Shown: one piece after another, positions 8,222 to 16,752 of the stretch
Layout: each line of letters starts with the position of its first letter
Numbering within the stretch: position 1 is the first letter of the stretch
Source: Dehalococcoidia bacterium
GTDB taxonomy: Bacteria; Chloroflexota; Dehalococcoidia; GIF9; AB-539-J10
Assembly: GCA_030610855.1 (NCBI GenBank)
Contig: JAUWQY010000005.1
Location: forward strand, 1 to 64,000
DNA: 64,000 nucleotides
Reading direction: 5' to 3'
The notes under the pieces: model-generated
The model's database searches: none
Seen by the model: only the letters and a program-made list of their open reading frames with translations
What the model was told of the DNA's origin: nothing
Made by a program: the position numbers and the translations under genes

Positions 8222-9595
8222 TTACAGCCGCAGTATCATGTGTGCAATCCCGAAGTAAAGCAGCACACCGAAAATATCCATAACCGTGGTTATGAAGGGG
8301 GCGGATACCAGAGCCGGGTCGATCCTTAATCAATGAAAGACGAATGGGAAAGCGGCGCCGACCAGGGTTGCCATCGCTGAGATGGCCACCAGGGTCGAGC
8401 TCACCACAACGGCTACTTGCAGATTCCCGCCTAGCACATAAGCCCAGCCCAGGGCAATCATGCCGAGGATAACGCCCAAGACAGCACCTATCCCAGCCTC
8501 CCGCACGACCACGGCCAGGGCTCGTTTCGGGATCACCTCCCCGGTAGCCAGCCCGCGAATGACGACGGTGGCCGATTGCGCCCCCACGTTCCCGCCGGTG
8601 CCGATCAGCAGCGGGATAAAGGCAGCGAGTATCAGTATCTCCCCGAGCAACCTTTCCTGCCCGGCAATGATCGAGCCGGTAATCGTGTTCACCAGGATAA
8701 GCAGGAGAAGCCATACCGCCCGCCGCCGCACGACGCTGAAGATACGGCTGGCAAAATAACCTCGCTCGGTACCGGGCACCGCACCGAAGCGATAGATGTC
8801 TTCGGTGGCCTCTTGCTCCACAATGTCCACCACGTCATCGTGGGTGATGATACCGACAAGGCGCTGTTCCGCATCTACCACGGGAATGGCCAGCAGGTCG
8901 TGCTCGCGAAGTTCCCTGGCCGCTTCCTCGCGGTCAGCGTGGGTAGAGACGAAGGGCGGGCTTGGCTTCATAATATCAGATACCCTGGCATCCGGGTCGG
9001 CGATGACCATGTCCTTGAGTGAAACGGTGCCTATTAGATGACGCAGGCGGTCCATGACATAGCACTCGTATACAGTCTCGTGGTCAATGGCGAGCCGCCT
9101 CACTCTTTCCAGCGCCTGGGCTACGGTCATATCACCATGCAGGTCCACAAACAGAGGGGTCATCTCCCGCCCGGCCGTTCCTTCCTCATAGCCCAACAAC
9201 TGCAGGGTGAGACGACGTTGGTCAGGCGAGAGTATCTGTAGCAGCCTCCGGGCTACCTTGGCAGGCACCTCCTCCAGCAACTCAGTCCGGTCATCAGGCG
9301 GCAGCGATTCGAGAAAACTCCTCGCCGCCTGGTCACTGAACGCCTCGAGAAGCCGGTTCTGAAGAGCTCCGTCCATATCATCAAAAACAGAGATGGCGAG
9401 GCTCTTGGGGAGCAGGCGAAATGCTATCACCGCTCTATCTCCCGCTACACTGGCCAGCAGCTCGGCGATGTCCGTAGGCTCTGTATCTACGAGCCTCTCC
9501 CGCAAAGTCCTGTATTGCTTATTCTCCAGCAACTCCTTGAATGTGTTCTCATCCAGGGCTGCCGATGGCCGCTTTTCGTGAAGATCTTCGCTCAT
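8222..9595 (-). pseudogene. mgtE: MgtE-type magnesium channel interrupted by one in-frame TGA
   Basis: MgtE is a Mg2+ channel with a helical N domain, paired CBS domains and five membrane helices. All are here: the N domain (about 1-130 of the protein), CBS repeats (about 130-255, with SDIMKP and DLLAIPVVDAEQRLVGIITHDD), then membrane segments from about 285. The frame meets TGA at 8330-8332 after AAFPFVFH. Without any frame change the next 35 codons give RIDPALVSAPFITTVMD and GVLLYFGIA, an intact fifth helix ending in TAA at 8222-8224. The TGA replaces an Arg/Lys position, consistent with CGA to TGA. The missing helix includes the Asp in TTVMD that corresponds to the pore Mg2+ ligand of MgtE, so the short form should not conduct. 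Start ATG 9595; a GTG at 9604 is an alternative. Confidence 0.8.
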
Positions 9596-9599
9596 GTCC

Positions 9600-9639
9600 C
9601 ACACAAACAGAAAGCCCCACGTCCGGTGGGACGCGGGGC
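9600..9639 (-). terminator. Terminator-like hairpin in the mgtE leader
   Basis: The minus-strand RNA forms GCCCCGCGUCC-CACC-GGACGUGGGGC, an 11-bp stem with one G-U pair and a four-base loop, followed by UUUCUGUUUGUGU. It lies between the mgtE promoter and its start codon and reaches into the ribosome-binding region, so it would act as an attenuator or translation block, not as the end of another gene. Confidence 0.7.
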
Positions 9640-9767
9640 GTATACGCCTGACTCAGGGACCTGTACTAAAGCAAGCCCCACCACCATCGAACGAAAATGA
9701 CAATCTCTCGCCGTTTATGATCTGGGCCTGGTGATGATTTCGTTTCCATATCTTGTATCTCGTCCGG
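9640..9767 (-). promoter_or_regulatory. Structured 5' leader of mgtE, candidate cation-sensing RNA
   Basis: About 130 transcribed bases separate the promoter from the terminator hairpin. Two mutually exclusive pairings are visible on the RNA: AACGAAAU with AUUUUCGUU, and CAUCACCA with UGGUGGUG, crossing each other. GUGGGGC, just after the latter, could pair with the GCCCCGC arm of the terminator and act as an antiterminator. Magnesium transporter leaders often carry Mg2+ riboswitches, but I do not find the M-box core or the yybP-ykoY core, so the class is unassigned. Confidence 0.45.
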
Positions 9768-9773
9768 GAAAGG

Positions 9774-9802
9774 ATTATAGCCCGCCCATACCATCATGTC
9801 AA
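9774..9802 (-). promoter_or_regulatory. Consensus promoter of mgtE
   Basis: Minus strand: TTGACA (9802-9797), exactly 17 bases, TATAAT (9779-9774). This is one of the strongest promoter matches in the window, as expected if output is controlled downstream by the leader. Confidence 0.85.
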
Positions 9803-10078
9803 TCATAAGACACTGAGCTGGCCACGATATTCGGCTTGTTGTTCAACGGGTCTTGCATCAGCTCTCTACGGGCTACGGTCTGTGCGACTTGCCAGGCAAA
9901 CACCATGCGATGGGCTGTTCGTGGGAACACCTGAAGTCGTTATCGCTGGAACTTGATTGATGCGGCCTGAGACGGCATCGCGATATCTCCGTAATGCCAG
10001 GCGGAACTCTAGCATCTTGATACTGCAACAGTCGCTATCAACCGTTGACAGTGGTTGCGGTGGAAGAAGCCTCCCGTA

Positions 10079-10108
10079 TTAACAATTCTTTAACATTTCT
10101 GCTATAAC
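10079..10108 (+). promoter_or_regulatory. Promoter of the two-component pair
   Basis: TTAACA (10079-10084), 18 bases, TATAAC (10103-10108), about 37 bases before the GTG of the regulator. The sequence between this and the mgtE promoter (about 9803-10078) shows no gene that I can support. Confidence 0.5.
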
Positions 10109-10144
10109 ATTAGAGAGGCATGAAAGGCCGCCAGGAGACTAAAG

Positions 10145-10834
10145 GTGACAGAGAAAACGGTTCTCGTAGTTGATGACGATGTCAAGACCGTTGAACTGGT
10201 CAAGGTCTACTTGAACAGGGATGGCTACGGGGTTCTAACCGCTTATGATGGCGTTGAAGCACTGCGTGTCGCTCGAGAAAGCAACCCAGACCTAGTTGTT
10301 CTGGACCTTATGCTGCCAGACGTAGATGGTCTCGAGGTCTGTCGCACCCTCAGACATGAATCCGATGTGCCGATCATCATGCTTACGGCCAGGACTACCG
10401 ATCAGGACAAGCTAACGGGACTCGACTCGGGGGCAGACGATTACGTGACGAAGCCTTTTAGCCCTAAAGAACTAGCGGCCAGAGTGCGGGCAGTGCTCAG
10501 GCGTCTTCCCGGAGAGCGTGGCCCGGCACAGATTACGCATGGTGAACTCACTATGAACTTCGTGAGGCGCGAAGCGTGGCTTGCTGGCAGACTACTGGCT
10601 TTGACCGACGTCGAGTTCAAGTTACTCGGGGTTCTTGCCAGGGAGCCGGGCAGAGTATTTAGCCGGGGAGACCTCATCGAAAAGGCTTTGGGCTACGATT
10701 TTGCGGGTTTCGACCGCACCATCGATGTACACATACTCAACCTGCGGCGTAAGATTGAGCAGGCTCCCAACCGTCCCAGGTACATAAAGACCGTATATGG
10801 AGCGGGCTACAAATTCGTCGGAGATGAGCAGTGA
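10145..10834 (+). CDS. OmpR-family response regulator
   Basis: DNA-binding regulator of 229 residues. Receiver domain residues 1-120: acidic pocket VVDDD (about 8-12), phosphoacceptor Asp54 in VVLDLMLPD, conserved Thr in IIMLTART and Lys in [10 protein letters not shown]. The C-terminal winged-helix domain (about 128-227) has [22 protein letters not shown]-type features and ends [13 protein letters not shown]. Start GTG at 10145 with AGGAGA upstream. The TGA overlaps the GTG of the following kinase, the usual coupled arrangement. The signal it responds to is not known; the divergent neighbour is mgtE, but that alone is not evidence of a link. Confidence 0.93.
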   Translation: MTEKTVLVVDDDVKTVELVKVYLNRDGYGVLTAYDGVEALRVARESNPDLVVLDLMLPDVDGLEVCRTLRHESDVPIIMLTARTTDQDKLTGLDSGADDYVTKPFSPKELAARVRAVLRRLPGERGPAQITHGELTMNFVRREAWLAGRLLALTDVEFKLLGVLAREPGRVFSRGDLIEKALGYDFAGFDRTIDVHILNLRRKIEQAPNRPRYIKTVYGAGYKFVGDEQ

Positions 10835-12195
10835 TACATAGGCTGTGGTTTCGTCTCCTGATAGCATTCGCCCTGGTAATTGCGGTGACCATCGGCACCG
10901 TATATCTCTTCGTCAGCCGGAGCATGGGTGCTGAGATTGAACGCTATGAGGAAATAAGGGAGCGATTCCACATTGTCGAAACCCAAGCGATGCTGTCCGC
11001 TCACTATATGACGCGCGGAAGCTGGGAGGGCGTTCAGTACGTAGTAGGGAATAGATCGGTTGTCTCGGGAACACGTATCATACTGACTGACTTCTTTCGG
11101 GTGGTCATAGCTGATTCGAAGGAGGAACTTGTCGTAGGGGAGACGTATCAGCCTGAGCCACCAGACCGTCCTACCGGTAGTCCTTTCCCGGTATTCTCCG
11201 AAGACTGGGAAGAGGTTATGGTGAGACTCTACATCGGCCCCGAGCCGTCGGCGGGCGAAGAAGCTACTTCACCACAAACACTGAGAGAGGCAATAAACCG
11301 CTTCCTCCTCTGGGGAGGCCTGCTGGCAGCTGCCATCGCTTTGGTGTTGACCTTTGTCCTGTCGCGCAGAATGTCCTCACCGATCGGTGCACTTGCAGCA
11401 ACTGCCAGGCGATTGGGACGGGGTGACCTGTCACAGAGGGTGCAACTCAGGGACAGAGGCGAAGTGAGGGAACTCGCTCAGGCGTTTAACTCTATGGCGG
11501 TGGATCTGGAACGGCTTGAGCAGCTGAGACGCAACCTGGTTGCCGATGTTGCCCACGAATTGAGAACCCCTCTTTCCAATATTCAAGGGTACGTGGAGGC
11601 GATTCGCGACGGAGTGATGAAGCCGGACGGCGCTACCCTCGACTCACTCAATGAAGAGGCGGCTCTGCTTTCGCGACTGGTTGATGAGCTCCAGGAGCTG
11701 AGTCTCGCCGAGGCCGGTGAACTGAAGCTGGTTTATCAGGAGGAAGATGTCACCGAGTTAATCAGGCGAGCAGCGGTTTCCTGGCAGCCCCAGGTAGTAG
11801 CAAAAGGGATGTCTCTGTCGGTCGACCTGCCCGATAAGCTGCCGTCGGTTAACATCGACTGGCAACGGATAAATCAGGTGCTGCATAACCTGCTGGAGAA
11901 TGCTGTGGCTCACACCGGCAAAGGAGGCATCATCACCGTGGCTGCTGCAGAACGAGGCGCCTGGGTGGAGATTAGCGTATCGGATACTGGCGAAGGCATT
12001 CCTGCTCAGGATCTCCCCAATATCTTTGAACGTTTCTACAGAGTTGACAGATCCCGTGCCAGGGCTACTGGAGGTAGTGGTCTGGGGCTTACTATCACCA
12101 AGCGTCTGGTGGAAGCTCATGGCGGGAAGATCGAGGCCCAGAGCAAGCTAGGAAAGGGTAGTCGTTTTTCATTCACTATCCCTATTTTGTCGTGA
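10831..12195 (+). CDS. Membrane sensor histidine kinase with HAMP domain
   Basis: Partner of the preceding regulator, 454 residues. Order: TM1 (about 6-28), an extracytoplasmic sensor of about 125 residues, TM2 (about 157-177, [16 protein letters not shown]), HAMP (about 180-232), HisKA with the phosphoacceptor His in [14 protein letters not shown], and HATPase_c with the N box ([11 protein letters not shown]), G1 (DTGEGIP), F box (ERFYRVD) and G2 (GGSGLGLT). The overall layout is that of BaeS/ResE-like kinases. The sensor region matches nothing I can name. GTG start overlapping the regulator stop. Confidence 0.93.
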   Translation: MIHRLWFRLLIAFALVIAVTIGTVYLFVSRSMGAEIERYEEIRERFHIVETQAMLSAHYMTRGSWEGVQYVVGNRSVVSGTRIILTDFFRVVIADSKEELVVGETYQPEPPDRPTGSPFPVFSEDWEEVMVRLYIGPEPSAGEEATSPQTLREAINRFLLWGGLLAAAIALVLTFVLSRRMSSPIGALAATARRLGRGDLSQRVQLRDRGEVRELAQAFNSMAVDLERLEQLRRNLVADVAHELRTPLSNIQGYVEAIRDGVMKPDGATLDSLNEEAALLSRLVDELQELSLAEAGELKLVYQEEDVTELIRRAAVSWQPQVVAKGMSLSVDLPDKLPSVNIDWQRINQVLHNLLENAVAHTGKGGIITVAAAERGAWVEISVSDTGEGIPAQDLPNIFERFYRVDRSRARATGGSGLGLTITKRLVEAHGGKIEAQSKLGKGSRFSFTIPILS

Positions 12196-12237
12196 TTTAT
12201 GGCAACCGTTACCGAGAAGACGTTGGCACCTCCCTTC

Positions 12238-12256
12238 TGTCATTGCGAGGAGCCAC
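12238..12256 (+). repeat. Junction repeat remnant before the small membrane ORF
   Basis: CTGTCATTGCGAGGAGCC belongs to the same general family as the other junction elements. Its GAGGAG forms the Shine-Dalgarno for the ATG at 12258. Confidence 0.4.
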
Positions 12257-12257
12257 G

Positions 12258-12380
12258 ATGAACCGGAGCGTAGAAAGGACTATGGACATGAATATGAAAC
12301 TGCTCATTGGTCTATTAGCTTTGGGTGTGACAATGCTAGTAGTGGGCCTCGTGATAGTGTTCGTAGGTTTGCCTTCTTAG
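12258..12380 (+). CDS. Very small membrane protein, 40 residues
   Basis: ATG at 12258 with GAGGAG six bases upstream, about 60 bases after the kinase gene. After a short charged N-terminus the protein is one hydrophobic helix (LLIGLLALGVTMLVVGLVIV) ending FVGLPS. The same frame is open back to a GTG at 12192 that overlaps the kinase stop (62 residues), but the ribosome-binding site favours the shorter form. Small single-span proteins next to two-component systems can modulate the kinase; that is only a suggestion here. No homology recognised. Confidence 0.45.
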   Translation: MNRSVERTMDMNMKLLIGLLALGVTMLVVGLVIVFVGLPS

Positions 12381-12801
12381 GAGTAGGGATAATCTCTCCC
12401 GGGGTTGATATCTCGGGAGCCAGCGCCAAAGCTGGGGGCAAGGTTTTGCTGAGTGGCACTATCGGTGACTGCTCTCAACGAAGTCGCCCCCAAATCCGAG
12501 GTGGCATCGTGGCAGAAGAGGTTGAGATAGCCGCGAAAGAAGAGGTTAAGGCTGCCTGCGAGCTCCCCCGGGTCTCGATCCTGTTTATGGGGCAGATGAA
12601 CGGCTGTTGGTAGCTGTAGTTGACTCCGGCAATGCCGGCAGGATTCTTGCCCGGATGAGAGGAAACAACTATGGCAGAGACGCTGCCGTTACTGGCGAGG
12701 CGATCAAGGAATACCGAGGGAAGGTGATAATGAGAACAAAGCTTGGCTCCTCCCGGACCGTTGATATGTTAACCGGAGAATTGCTGCCAAGAATATGCTG
12801 A
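12380..12801 (+). pseudogene. hypE: hypE remnant (hydrogenase maturation)
   Basis: HypE makes the thiocyanate/CN ligand of NiFe hydrogenases. Here only pieces remain. 12380-12469 reads GVGIISPGVDISGASAKAGG and KVLLSGTIGD, the HypE inter-domain signature. The segment coding for HGIAV and onward is missing; then ALNEVAPKS, a frameshift, GGIVAEEVEIAAKEEVKAAC, a second frameshift, GLDPVYGADERLLVAVVD, and the characteristic terminus DMLTGELLPRIC with stop TGA at 12799-12801. The true C-terminal Cys is still encoded, but deletion and frameshifts rule out a working protein. The N-terminal domain is entirely gone. Confidence 0.85.
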
Positions 12802-12834
12802 ACGACTTCTTGGCCTGACCTTTGCATTTCTGAT

Positions 12835-14691
12835 TCAGCCGGGGGTTGGTTGTGGTGCTAGGCCCTCAAATATTTTATGGAGTTCAGGTTCATCCAGAGT
12901 TTCATGAGCCATAAGTTCTTCAGCCAGCTGTTTTAGCTTCTCTTTGTTCGCGGTCAGGATCTTCTTGGTGGTACTGTAGGCCCGCTGGATAATAGCGTGT
13001 ACCTCTCCATCAATTGCGTCGGCTATCTTGTCACCATAGTCCTTGTGTTCGCTGATCTCGCGGCCGAGGAAGACGAGTTCCTGCTTCTGACCGAATGTCC
13101 GCGGCCCCAGTTTCTCACTCATGCCATACTCGACGACCATCTTCCTGGCCAGCTTTGTTGCTTGCTGCAGGTCATCATGGGCGCCGGTAGTCATTTCTCC
13201 GAAGATGATTTCCTCGGCAACTCGTCCGCCCAGGCTCACTGCCAATCTATCGTCAAACTGAGACTTAGTCCATAGATAACGGTCTTCAGATGGCAGGAAG
13301 CGCGTCCAGCCACCCATCATGCCCCGGGCGACAACGGAAACTTTGTGGACGGGGTCAGCATTGGGCAAGATCCTGGCCGTCAAGGCATGCCCGCTTTCGT
13401 GGTAGGCAATCATCTCCTTCTCCCTGGAGCTTATGACACGGCTCTTCCTTTCTGGGCCCGCCATAGTACGGTCGGCAGCATCCTCAAGCTCCTTTAGTGT
13501 TATATCCTTACGGTTGCGCCGGGCAGCGAGGATCGCTGCTTCATTGATCAGATTGGCCAGGTCGGCTCCGCTGAATCCCGGTGTTCCCTTAGCCACAGTC
13601 CCGAGGTTAGCTTCCCTGGCCAGGGGCTTGCCCTTGGCATGTACCTCCAGAATCGCCTTGCGGCCTCTTATGTCGGGCAGGTCGATGACAATATGCCGGT
13701 CAAAGCGGCCGGGACGAAGTAGGGCGGGGTCGAGGATATCGGGGCGATTGGTGGCAGCCATGACAATGATGTTAGTACTCGTATCGAAGCCGTCCATCTC
13801 GGCCAGAATCTGGTTCAGTGTCTGTTCCCTTTCGTCGTGTCCTCCACCTAAGCCAGCGCCGCGGTGCCGGCCTACGGCATCGATTTCATCAATGAATATC
13901 AGGCACGGCGCATTACGCTTGGCTTGTTCAAACAGATCTCTGACCCTGGCGGCACCAACGCCCACAAACATCTCGACAAATTCGCTTCCGCTGATAGAAA
14001 AGAAGGGTACCTTGGCCTCTCCGGCTATGGCTTTGGCTAACAGAGTCTTACCCGTTCCCGGCGGCCCTACCAGGAGCACTCCCCGCGGAATGCGTCCCCC
14101 CAGTGCCTGGAATTTCTGAGGAGACCCGAGGAATTCCACTACTTCCTGGACTTCCTCTTTGGCCTCGTCGGCTCCGGCAACATCGGCGAACGTTACATCG
14201 GGTCTGTTGTCGAGACGTAATCGTGCGCGGCTTTTGCTGAACTTAAAAGCTTGTGTGCCGGCGCCCCGGGCGGCACGGAAGAACAGGAAGTAAAACAAGG
14301 CCCCGAGCAGCAACATGGGAAGGATGACCTGCAGGGCAATCACCCCCCAATTAACACCGCCGGCTTTGACGTCGATTTCTACTCCTTCTGGTCCCAGGAT
14401 TACCCCTTCATCTTCCAGGTAAGTGCGCAGTTCGGCGGTGCTACCTACAAACGCTGCTGTGAATTTGGCCTCTGTACCCTGCAAGCCAATAAGAGTATCA
14501 CCGTCCTGCCTGATAACGTCGATTTGCCGCACTAACTCTTCACCTACCAATGCAGGCTTAGCTTTGTCAATAAACTCAGCCAGCGTTATTGGCTCAGGCC
14601 TCTCACGTGGCACAAAAGCAAATACGAGAGCCACTATCGCTACTAGAAGCAACATATAGAAGAATCCGCTGCGCCACCATTTTGCTTGCAT
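12835..14691 (-). CDS. ftsH: ATP-dependent zinc metalloprotease FtsH
   Basis: Membrane-anchored AAA+ protease, 618 residues. TM1 at about 9-25, a periplasmic segment, TM2 at about 113-133 ([20 protein letters not shown]), then the AAA module with Walker A GPPGTGKT, Walker [13 protein letters not shown] and the SRH region ([20 protein letters not shown]), and the M41 peptidase domain with zinc motif HESGH and the distal Asp in [12 protein letters not shown]. Start ATG 14691 preceded by GAGGT. Its own extended -10 promoter lies 20 bases upstream, divergent from rsfS. Degrades misfolded membrane proteins and short-lived regulators. Confidence 0.96.
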   Translation of the reverse strand: MQAKWWRSGFFYMLLLVAIVALVFAFVPRERPEPITLAEFIDKAKPALVGEELVRQIDVIRQDGDTLIGLQGTEAKFTAAFVGSTAELRTYLEDEGVILGPEGVEIDVKAGGVNWGVIALQVILPMLLLGALFYFLFFRAARGAGTQAFKFSKSRARLRLDNRPDVTFADVAGADEAKEEVQEVVEFLGSPQKFQALGGRIPRGVLLVGPPGTGKTLLAKAIAGEAKVPFFSISGSEFVEMFVGVGAARVRDLFEQAKRNAPCLIFIDEIDAVGRHRGAGLGGGHDEREQTLNQILAEMDGFDTSTNIIVMAATNRPDILDPALLRPGRFDRHIVIDLPDIRGRKAILEVHAKGKPLAREANLGTVAKGTPGFSGADLANLINEAAILAARRNRKDITLKELEDAADRTMAGPERKSRVISSREKEMIAYHESGHALTARILPNADPVHKVSVVARGMMGGWTRFLPSEDRYLWTKSQFDDRLAVSLGGRVAEEIIFGEMTTGAHDDLQQATKLARKMVVEYGMSEKLGPRTFGQKQELVFLGREISEHKDYGDKIADAIDGEVHAIIQRAYSTTKKILTANKEKLKQLAEELMAHETLDEPELHKIFEGLAPQPTPG

Positions 14692-14710
14692 CTATCTAAC
14701 CTCGTTCAGT

Positions 14711-14739
14711 ATTATAGCAGGTATATTGTAGATTGAAAA
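14711..14739 (-). promoter_or_regulatory. Extended -10 promoter of ftsH
   Basis: Minus strand TGCTATAAT (TATAAT at 14716-14711) with TTTTCA as a -35 at 17-base spacing. The leader to the ATG is about 12 bases. Confidence 0.65.
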
Positions 14740-14857
14740 ATGCCACGGTTAACGCGGATGGCGGAGCGGCGTTGAAGCCGAGTGCAGGCGCTTTGTAACG
14801 GTGCATTGGAGTTAGAACCTGCGTGACATGACCCGCCTGGTCAGCTTCTCTCATAAG

Positions 14858-14866
14858 TGGTATAAT
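14858..14866 (+). promoter_or_regulatory. Extended -10 promoter of rsfS
   Basis: TGGTATAAT; the predicted start near 14873 is immediately at or inside the AGGAGG Shine-Dalgarno (14872-14877), so almost no leader precedes the ribosome site. Confidence 0.6.
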
Positions 14867-14888
14867 ACAGAAGGAGGTTACTGGCTTT

Positions 14889-15233
14889 CTGGAAGCAGAG
14901 GAAATAGCCCGTCTGGCCACCGAACTTGCTTCTGAGAAGCAAGCAAGGGATATTGCCATGCTTGACGTTAGAACCCTGTGTTCTTTCGCCGATTACTTTG
15001 TCGTCTGCACCGGGGATAACAAGCGGCATATTGAGGCTATCTGGCAGGATATAGGTGGAATATTGAAGAGTAAAGGAGTTGTGCCTCATCATAATGAGGG
15101 AACCCCTGACTCGGGTTGGATGCTGACCGATTTCGGTTCGGTCATCGTGCATATATTCGCCCCGCTGGAGCGGGACTATTATCAACTGGATAGACTATGG
15201 GACAAGGCGATCCCGGTCGTGCGAATTCAATAG
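14889..15233 (+). CDS. rsfS: Ribosomal silencing factor RsfS (CTG start proposed)
   Basis: RsfS binds uL14 and blocks subunit joining in starvation. The ATG at 14958 would remove a conserved stretch: upstream in the same frame is EAEEIARLATELASEKQARD, the usual N-terminal helix of the family before MLDVRTLCSFADYFVVCTGD. No ATG, GTG or TTG is available there; CTG at 14889, 11 bases after AGGAGG, is the best candidate and gives 114 residues, the normal size. The C-terminus contains WMLTDFGSVIVHIFAP and YYQLDRLWDKA, both family signatures. Convergent with ndk three bases later. Confidence 0.85.
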   Translation: MEAEEIARLATELASEKQARDIAMLDVRTLCSFADYFVVCTGDNKRHIEAIWQDIGGILKSKGVVPHHNEGTPDSGWMLTDFGSVIVHIFAPLERDYYQLDRLWDKAIPVVRIQ

Positions 15234-15235
15234 AT

Positions 15236-15673
15236 TCAAGTGTCGAGATCCCGGTCATAGCTGAGAATCTCCTCTGCTGAGAAGAACAGGTCTATTTCTC
15301 CCGAGGCATTGTCCAGCGAATCAGAGCCATGCACTAAGTTATGTCCGATATCGATGCCGAAATCGCCTCTGATAGTGCCGCTGGAGGCTTTGGCAGGGTC
15401 AGTTGCCCCCATCACCTGTCGTATTACTTCCACGGCGTTCTTGCCCTGGAAGACGATGGCGATAACCGGGCCCGAGGTAATGAAATCTACCAGATCGTTA
15501 AAGAAGGCCTTACCTGTATGAACAGCATAATGCCGCTGGGCCAAAGCTCCGTCCATGCGCAACATCTTCATAGCCACGATCTTCAGCCCCTTCTTTTCCA
15601 GGCGGGAGATGATTTCCCCGGCTAGGCCCCGTTGTACGGCATCAGGTTTGATAAGTACTAAGCTCTTCTCCAT
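15236..15673 (-). CDS. ndk: Nucleoside diphosphate kinase
   Basis: Balances NTP pools by phosphate transfer through a histidine intermediate. 145 residues; signatures are SLVLIKPDAVQRGLAGEII at the N-terminus, the Kpn region, and NLVHGSDSLDNASGEI with the catalytic His. Start ATG 15673 with AAAGGAG upstream. The last residues (DLDT) replace the usual short terminus without affecting the core. It follows the thioesterase-HAD fusion gene by 17 bases on the same strand and ends tail-to-tail with rsfS. Confidence 0.96.
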   Translation of the reverse strand: MEKSLVLIKPDAVQRGLAGEIISRLEKKGLKIVAMKMLRMDGALAQRHYAVHTGKAFFNDLVDFITSGPVIAIVFQGKNAVEVIRQVMGATDPAKASSGTIRGDFGIDIGHNLVHGSDSLDNASGEIDLFFSAEEILSYDRDLDT

Positions 15674-15690
15674 CTTCTACTGGCTCCTTT

Positions 15691-16752
15691 CTAAATCCTT
15701 GTGAGCAGGGTGATCAGATCCACGTTTTCTAAGGAATCAACCACTTTGTCAGCTTCCTCGAGTTCTTGTCGGGGGTGTGTACTGGCTACGGCCAGGCATT
15801 TCATCCCCGCGGTTTTGGCTGCTTTGATTCCCAGAGGAGAATCTTCGATCACCAGGCAATCGTCAGGTGCCACTTCTAGCTTCCCTGCGGCTAGCAGATA
15901 TGCCTGGGGACTGGGTTTGCTTTCGGATACTTCTTGACCGAAGACGATACAGTCGAAAACTCCTTCCAGATCAAGCTCGCCAATGACCAGGTCGATATTC
16001 TCCATCGGCGCTGAAGAGACGAGGCCTAGCCTGAAATTGCCCTTCTTAATGGAGTTCAGCAGCCTTACTGCCCCGGGAAAAGCCTTCACGTTTCCTCTTG
16101 CCCTCCGTTGAAAGCTCTCTTCTTTCTCCCGTGCCATGATTCTGGTATCCCTGGCAAGGAGTTTCCTGTCCATGACGCTACTGATTATGAAGTCGTTTCG
16201 GGCGCCAAAGAGCTGGGCAAAACCTTCCTTGGTGAACGTTACCCCCCTTCTAGCGAAGGTGTCCTGCCATGCAGCAAAGTGGAAAGGACCGGAATCGACA
16301 ATAACGCCATCCATATCCCAGAGGACGGCCCTTCTTGACTGTCTCCAGACGTAGAATAAGAAATCGCCTTCGGCTATGACTGAATCGTCCTGGAGAGTAA
16401 GCACTCCTCGGGCCTCCACCAGCCTCTTTGTCAGTTTGGTGACCCAGGCAGAAGCTCGAAGAGGCTCACTGACGGGTGCTACCTTTCTGAATCTTACTTC
16501 GCTCTTGGCGGTGACGCCGAACTCGATTCCATGGCAGAGCATGGCGTAAGAAGCTAGTTCATCGAGGAGGGTGTAGAGGATGCCGCCATGGATCGCATCG
16601 TTCCAGCCTTGATGAAACTGCCCGGGGGTAAAGTGCGCGGTGACCTTTTCTCCGTCATGAACAGGTTTTAACTTCAGCCCAATGGCGTTCTCCTGGCCAC
16701 AGGCAAAACAGAACCTTGTTGTGTACTCAAGATCTAGTCTTGGGATTTCCAT
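15691..16752 (-). CDS. Hotdog thioesterase fused to a HAD phosphatase
   Basis: 353 residues in one uninterrupted frame with two domains. Residues 1-140 are a hotdog thioesterase of the PaaI/4HBT type: a Cys-rich start FCFACGQENAIGLKLKP and the signature AIHGGILYTLLDELASY. From about residue 142 a beta-phosphoglucomutase-type HAD hydrolase begins, VLWDMDGVIVDSGP (nucleophile Asp and acid/base Asp), with a helical cap, the Ser motif GLVSSAP, Lys in VSESKPSPQAYL and the acidic motif LVIEDSPLGI. No obvious linker. Either half is common alone; the fusion is unusual. Start overlaps the end of tsaB by 19 bases. Confidence 0.85.
   Translation of the reverse strand: MEIPRLDLEYTTRFCFACGQENAIGLKLKPVHDGEKVTAHFTPGQFHQGWNDAIHGGILYTLLDELASYAMLCHGIEFGVTAKSEVRFRKVAPVSEPLRASAWVTKLTKRLVEARGVLTLQDDSVIAEGDFLFYVWRQSRRAVLWDMDGVIVDSGPFHFAAWQDTFARRGVTFTKEGFAQLFGARNDFIISSVMDRKLLARDTRIMAREKEESFQRRARGNVKAFPGAVRLLNSIKKGNFRLGLVSSAPMENIDLVIGELDLEGVFDCIVFGQEVSESKPSPQAYLLAAGKLEVAPDDCLVIEDSPLGIKAAKTAGMKCLAVASTHPRQELEEADKVVDSLENVDLITLLTRI

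Noticed and set aside
8330-8332. TGA in mgtE as selenocysteine or tryptophan codon
   Set aside because: TGA is used as a normal stop by many genes here (tig, aspS, trxB, dnaB), the family has Arg/Lys at this site, and no SECIS-like need exists.
8178-8714. 178-codon minus-strand frame overlapping the 3' end of mgtE
   Set aside because: Its translation resembles nothing, and the authentic mgtE continuation is in the original frame past the TGA.
9605-9773. M-box (ykoK) magnesium riboswitch
   Set aside because: I could not find the conserved M-box core in the leader; left as an unassigned structured leader.
13433-14119. Long open frame (228 codons) on the plus strand
   Set aside because: Entirely antisense to ftsH; composition is the usual Ser/Arg/Pro-rich shadow of a conserved gene.
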